Origin: Variovorax paradoxus
GTDB lineage: Bacteria > Pseudomonadota > Gammaproteobacteria > Burkholderiales > Burkholderiaceae_C
DNA: 33,032 nucleotides
Reading direction: 5' to 3'
NCBI RefSeq assembly: GCF_018614915.1
Contig: NZ_JAGGNU010000097.1
Span: forward strand, 1 to 33,032
In this document: piece by piece, positions 30,415-33,032 of the stretch
Numbering within the stretch: the first letter of the stretch is position 1
Layout of the letters: each line of letters starts with the position of its first letter
Program-made: the position numbers and the translations under genes
The notes under the pieces: model-generated
What the model saw: the letters and a program-made list of their open reading frames with translations, nothing else
The model's database searches: none
Told to the model about the DNA's origin: nothing

Positions 30415-30706
30415 GTTTCGACGAGTAACCGAACTGTTGATCGAGCTTCCGACTTGGCGCTGCGAGGAGCAACGTGCTGACGTGATCAAACGCGAGTTCG
30501 TTTTCGCTGATTTTGTCCAAGCCTTTGGCTTCATGACGCAACTTGCGCTGATCGCGGAGAAGCGCGATCACCACCCGGAATGGTTCAATGTCTACAACCG
30601 GGTCGACATCACCTTGACCACCCACGATGTCAACGGGATATCGATGCGCGAAATCGATATGGTGCACGTGGCCGAACGCCTTTATCAGGTCATCGTGGCA
30701 GCCTGA
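30401..30706 (+). CDS. phhB: Pterin-4a-carbinolamine dehydratase
   Basis: A 101-residue PCD. The active-site pattern DHHPEWFNVYNRVDITLTTH contains His57, His58 and His75, which dehydrate 4a-hydroxytetrahydrobiopterin; the helix FADFVQAFGFMTQLALIAEK before it is typical. It recycles the pterin cofactor released by phenylalanine hydroxylase, making quinonoid dihydropterin, and in Pseudomonas is also needed for hydroxylase expression. Length is normal. It overlaps the aminotransferase gene by 14 bases and lies 20 bases before phhA. Confidence 0.93.
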   Translation: MNRLEFRRVTELLIELPTWRCEEQRADVIKREFVFADFVQAFGFMTQLALIAEKRDHHPEWFNVYNRVDITLTTHDVNGISMREIDMVHVAERLYQVIVAA

Positions 30707-30726
30707 TCATCCTAGGAGAGACACTT

Positions 30727-31635
30727 ATGCAGCGGCAACTCAACGAGCAATCTGGCGAACAGACGAAGCACGGGCTCGCAGCCGGCGACGTGCAACCGGA
30801 ACGCCCCGATTGGACCATCGATCAAGGCTGGGCGAACTACACGGTCGAAGAACACGCCGTGTGGAGAACGCTTTTTCAGCGACAGAGCAAGCTACTCCCA
30901 GGACGTGCCTGCGACGAATTCGTCGAAGGCATGAAGAACTTGCCAATTGGCCCGGATCAGATCCCTGACTTCCGGTCGCTGAGCGAGGTGCTCATGAAAG
31001 CGACAGGATGGCAAGTGGTTGCCGTACCGGGATTGGTCCCTGACGATGTCTTCTTCGAGCACCTGGCGAACCGTAGATTTCCCGCCGGCCATTTTATCCG
31101 CAAGCCGCATGAGCTCGACTACCTTGAGGAGCCGGATGTCTTTCACGACGTATTCGGACACGTGCCGATGCTCATGAATCCTGTGATCGCGGACTACATC
31201 CAGGCCTACGGACAAGGTGGGCTTCGTGCCAAGAATCTTGGCGTGCTGGACAAACTGGCACGGGTGTACTGGTACACCGTCGAGTTCGGCCTGGTTCGGC
31301 AGGCGGACGGCATCCGGATCTACGGCGCCGGTATCGCGTCTTCGTTCACCGAGAGTGTCTTCGCGCTGGACGACCCTTCGCCGAATCGAATCGGCTTCGA
31401 GCTCGATCGCGTTATGAGGACGCACTATCGCATCGACGATTTCCAGGAAAGTTACTTCGTCATCAATGATCTTGATGAGCTTCTCTCACTGGCACACATC
31501 GACTTCGCACCGAACTACGAACGCGTCAAAGCCTTGCCCGACTATCAGCCTGGCACCGTGCTAGCGACCGATCGGGTCCTGCATAGAGGCACCGGTCGCC
31601 ATCACCACGACAAAAATCCAGGAGCGCATGCATGA
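30727..31635 (+). CDS. phhA: Phenylalanine 4-hydroxylase
   Basis: A 302-residue pterin-dependent monooxygenase of the bacterial single-domain type (no N-terminal ACT regulatory domain). The iron ligands are His140 and His145 (PDVFHDVFGHVP) and Glu186 (YTVEFGL), equal to His138/His143/Glu184 of the Chromobacterium enzyme. YGAGIASSFTES and PDDVFFEHLANRRFPAGHFI are conserved. It converts phenylalanine to tyrosine with tetrahydropterin and oxygen. AGGAGAG ends 6 bases before ATG 30727. The stop overlaps the SDR start by 4 bases. The last 20 residues (LHRGTGRHHHDKNPG) are a basic, His-rich tail. Confidence 0.95.
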   Translation: MQRQLNEQSGEQTKHGLAAGDVQPERPDWTIDQGWANYTVEEHAVWRTLFQRQSKLLPGRACDEFVEGMKNLPIGPDQIPDFRSLSEVLMKATGWQVVAVPGLVPDDVFFEHLANRRFPAGHFIRKPHELDYLEEPDVFHDVFGHVPMLMNPVIADYIQAYGQGGLRAKNLGVLDKLARVYWYTVEFGLVRQADGIRIYGAGIASSFTESVFALDDPSPNRIGFELDRVMRTHYRIDDFQESYFVINDLDELLSLAHIDFAPNYERVKALPDYQPGTVLATDRVLHRGTGRHHHDKNPGAHA

Positions 31636-32333
31636 GATTCAAAAGCAAGACGGTCCTGATCACGGGCGCCGCGGGAAATTTGGGGCGCGCAGTCGCCCAA
31701 GCCTTCGCCAATGAAGGCGCGTCCCTCGCGTTGGTCGACCTCCGCAGCGGCGATTTGCAAGCCGCGTTTTCCGACATGGAGCGCCACATTCTCGTGGAAG
31801 CCAACCTGCTTCGCGCGGAGGATGCGATGGCGGCCTCCGACAAAGTCGTGGCGCGATTCGGGCAAATCGACGTGTTGTGCAATCTGGCAGGCGGGTTCCG
31901 GATGGGAGAGGCGGTGCACGAGACGTCGACTACCACCTGGGATTTTCTATTGGGGGTCAATGCGGAGTCGCTCCTCCACATGGCACGCGCCGCGGTTCCC
32001 CACATGTTGGCTGCGGGATCGGGCAAGATCATCAATATCGGTGCTTTAGCCGCTCAAAAGGGCGGCGCGCAGATGGGCGCCTATGCCGCCTCGAAAAGTG
32101 TCGTCGTCCGCCTCACGGAGTCCATGTCAGCCGAACTGCGTGAGGCATCCATCAACGTTAACTGTGTGCTGCCGACCATCATTGATACGCCCGAGAACCG
32201 AGCCGCAATGCCGGAGGCCGACCCAAGGCGCTGGGTTGCGCCCAGCGACCTGGCGAACGTGATCCTGTTTCTGGCTTCGGATGAAGCGCGCGCTGTTCAC
32301 GGTGCGGCGTTGCCTGTCGTGGGCCTGAGCTAA
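31632..32333 (+). CDS. SDR oxidoreductase, likely dihydropteridine reductase
   Basis: A 233-residue short-chain dehydrogenase. TGAAGNLG (11-18) binds the nucleotide, Asp36 favours NAD(H), and NLAGG (84-88) replaces NNAG. Tyr151 and Lys155 (YAASK) are present, but the usual catalytic Ser is Gly/Ala (IGALAAQKGG). The AGG motif, the missing Ser and the block DTPENRAAMPEAD followed by W are all also found in mammalian quinonoid dihydropteridine reductase (AGGW, LAGAKAAL, DTPMNRKSMPEAD...W). Its gene overlaps phhA by 4 bases. With phhB this would complete the pterin cycle: quinonoid dihydropterin to tetrahydropterin. The general SDR call is sure; the specific role is inference from motifs and place. 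Last gene of the operon. Confidence 0.85.
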   Translation: MRFKSKTVLITGAAGNLGRAVAQAFANEGASLALVDLRSGDLQAAFSDMERHILVEANLLRAEDAMAASDKVVARFGQIDVLCNLAGGFRMGEAVHETSTTTWDFLLGVNAESLLHMARAAVPHMLAAGSGKIINIGALAAQKGGAQMGAYAASKSVVVRLTESMSAELREASINVNCVLPTIIDTPENRAAMPEADPRRWVAPSDLANVILFLASDEARAVHGAALPVVGLS

Positions 32334-32557
32334 CCCCGCGGCTTGTAACTGGCGTCGCTTGGAGCCCTGGAGACGTCACCGTCAGCGCAGCGAGGTTTCG
32401 AACTACACCGACTGGATGCGTGACCAGGATTGGAGCCCGAGGCAGTCGCTAGGCGTTGAAAGGCAGGCTACTCGGCTGGGGCGTTGTGCCGATGCTCGCC
32501 ACAACGCACCGGCACTTTTCATGATCGCCACCTGGGGCCGGAGTGCAGCTTGTCGAG
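32334..32557. other. Intergenic after the aromatic operon
   Basis: No gene recognised and no strong terminator directly after the SDR stop. The next structures are the hairpins at 32558-32598. Confidence 0.3.
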
Positions 32558-32598
32558 CCTCCCTCCTCGGGGAGGGAGGGGGAGCCGCGCAACGCGGC
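32558..32598. repeat. Two adjacent hairpins near the right end
   Basis: CCTCCCTCC (32558-32566) pairs with GGAGGGAGG (32571-32579) around TCGG, and GCCGCG (32584-32589) pairs with CGCGGC (32593-32598) around CAA. Both lie just inside the right inverted repeat. No long T-tract follows; they may slow or stop transcription leaving the operon. Confidence 0.55.
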
Positions 32599-32610
32599 AA
32601 TGTTTAGTCA

Positions 32611-32642
32611 AAAATGACCACAACTTTAGGAAACCTACGCCC
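32611..32642 (-). repeat. Right outer inverted repeat of the catabolic segment
   Basis: A 32-base inverted copy of 19785-19816 with two mismatches. The overlapping stretch 32604-32625 is the perfect inverted copy of 19853-19874. Only one nested copy is seen at this end, against two or three at the left. Confidence 0.85.
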
Positions 32643-33032
32643 GTTCTCCGGAAAGAATAAAGTTCGTCGATGACAATAAAGATCGTCGGAGAGGCCGCCT
32701 CTAGCCCGACTTCTGTGCTGGTCGCGCCCCTGGGGCTATTGAGTCAGGCGCAGCCGCTCGCACACGGACCAGCGATGGCTTCCGACTGAGCTTGAACGTC
32801 CGGCGCCGTCGTCCAGATGAAAGCTTGAGACTGGCTGCCGACGTTTAAGCAGCAGGCCTCCGTGTCACGAGATCGATGACAGCACGGCACCGGACGGCAA
32901 AGGATGGACGTGCGGGTGTCCATCCGTGGAGCTAGCTGACGCCCGCGGCGTCCGGGGTCGGCTCGCTTGCTGGCTGAAGCGCGATCTAGAACTATTGGCG
33001 CTAGCCGCACCCTAGTACAACATCCCGTAAAT
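32643..33032. other. Flank beyond the right repeat, nothing recognised
   Basis: About 390 bases with no recognised gene. Open frames on either strand lack any domain signature. Confidence 0.3.

Noticed and set aside
19770..32660. Target-site duplication next to the 32-base inverted repeats
   Set aside because: I compared the bases outside both repeats and found no convincing 4-8 base match.
32744..33010. 88-codon minus-strand frame at the right edge
   Set aside because: No motif, no ribosome-binding site, composition like random G+C-rich DNA.

Overview
The window reads as a G+C-rich plasmid or secondary replicon (chromid) of a beta-proteobacterium, most likely Burkholderiales. Three things point there: a Rep_3-type initiator next to parA-parB, two intact and one broken periplasmic binding protein of the Bug/TctC family (greatly expanded in Burkholderiales), and a codon style rich in G/C at third positions. 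The assignment is inference; there is no rRNA or tRNA gene in the window.

Layout. Positions 1-2.8 kb hold gene debris: a frameshifted subtilase remnant followed by a small propeptide-like ORF, then an antitoxin with a broken PIN toxin fused to the tail of a DUF1016 nuclease, then an octanucleotide tandem repeat. Positions 2.8-7.2 kb are the replication and partition module: repA (minus), an iteron-type origin with a perfect DnaA box and an A+T-rich stretch, parA and parB, a terminator and two parS-like palindromes. Positions 7.2-15.1 kb are a decayed accessory zone: a coiled-coil protein of unknown role, an istB remnant, a lone AAA ATPase, a second antitoxin with a deleted PIN toxin, an ASCH fragment, small hypotheticals, a HigA fragment, an intact RelE/HigB-HigA-type pair and a broken Bug gene.

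Positions 15.8-18.0 kb form a short operon: Bug protein, AroQ-type chorismate mutase, a possible 42-residue ORF and a prephenate dehydratase/BacA-like protein, closed by a terminator. Two XRE-type regulators, one with a cupin domain, are divergently transcribed at 18.6-19.7 kb.

Positions 19.8-32.6 kb are the most interesting part. Two 32-base inverted repeats (30 of 32 identical) bracket about 12.9 kb containing a LysR regulator, a truncated IS110-type transposase, a complete IS630-type element, and one tightly packed operon: Bug protein, type I sulfatase, FAD-linked 2-hydroxyacid dehydrogenase-like protein, 4-hydroxyphenylpyruvate dioxygenase, fumarylacetoacetase, aromatic/HisC-like aminotransferase, pterin carbinolamine dehydratase, phenylalanine 4-hydroxylase and an SDR resembling quinonoid dihydropteridine reductase. 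Together these could convert phenylalanine to tyrosine with pterin recycling, then to 4-hydroxyphenylpyruvate and homogentisate. Homogentisate dioxygenase and maleylacetoacetate isomerase are not in the window, and the fumarylacetoacetase has Tyr where the catalytic His is expected. The sulfatase and 2-hydroxyacid oxidase suggest that the imported substrate could be a sulfated aromatic acid or hydroxy acid; that is a hypothesis.
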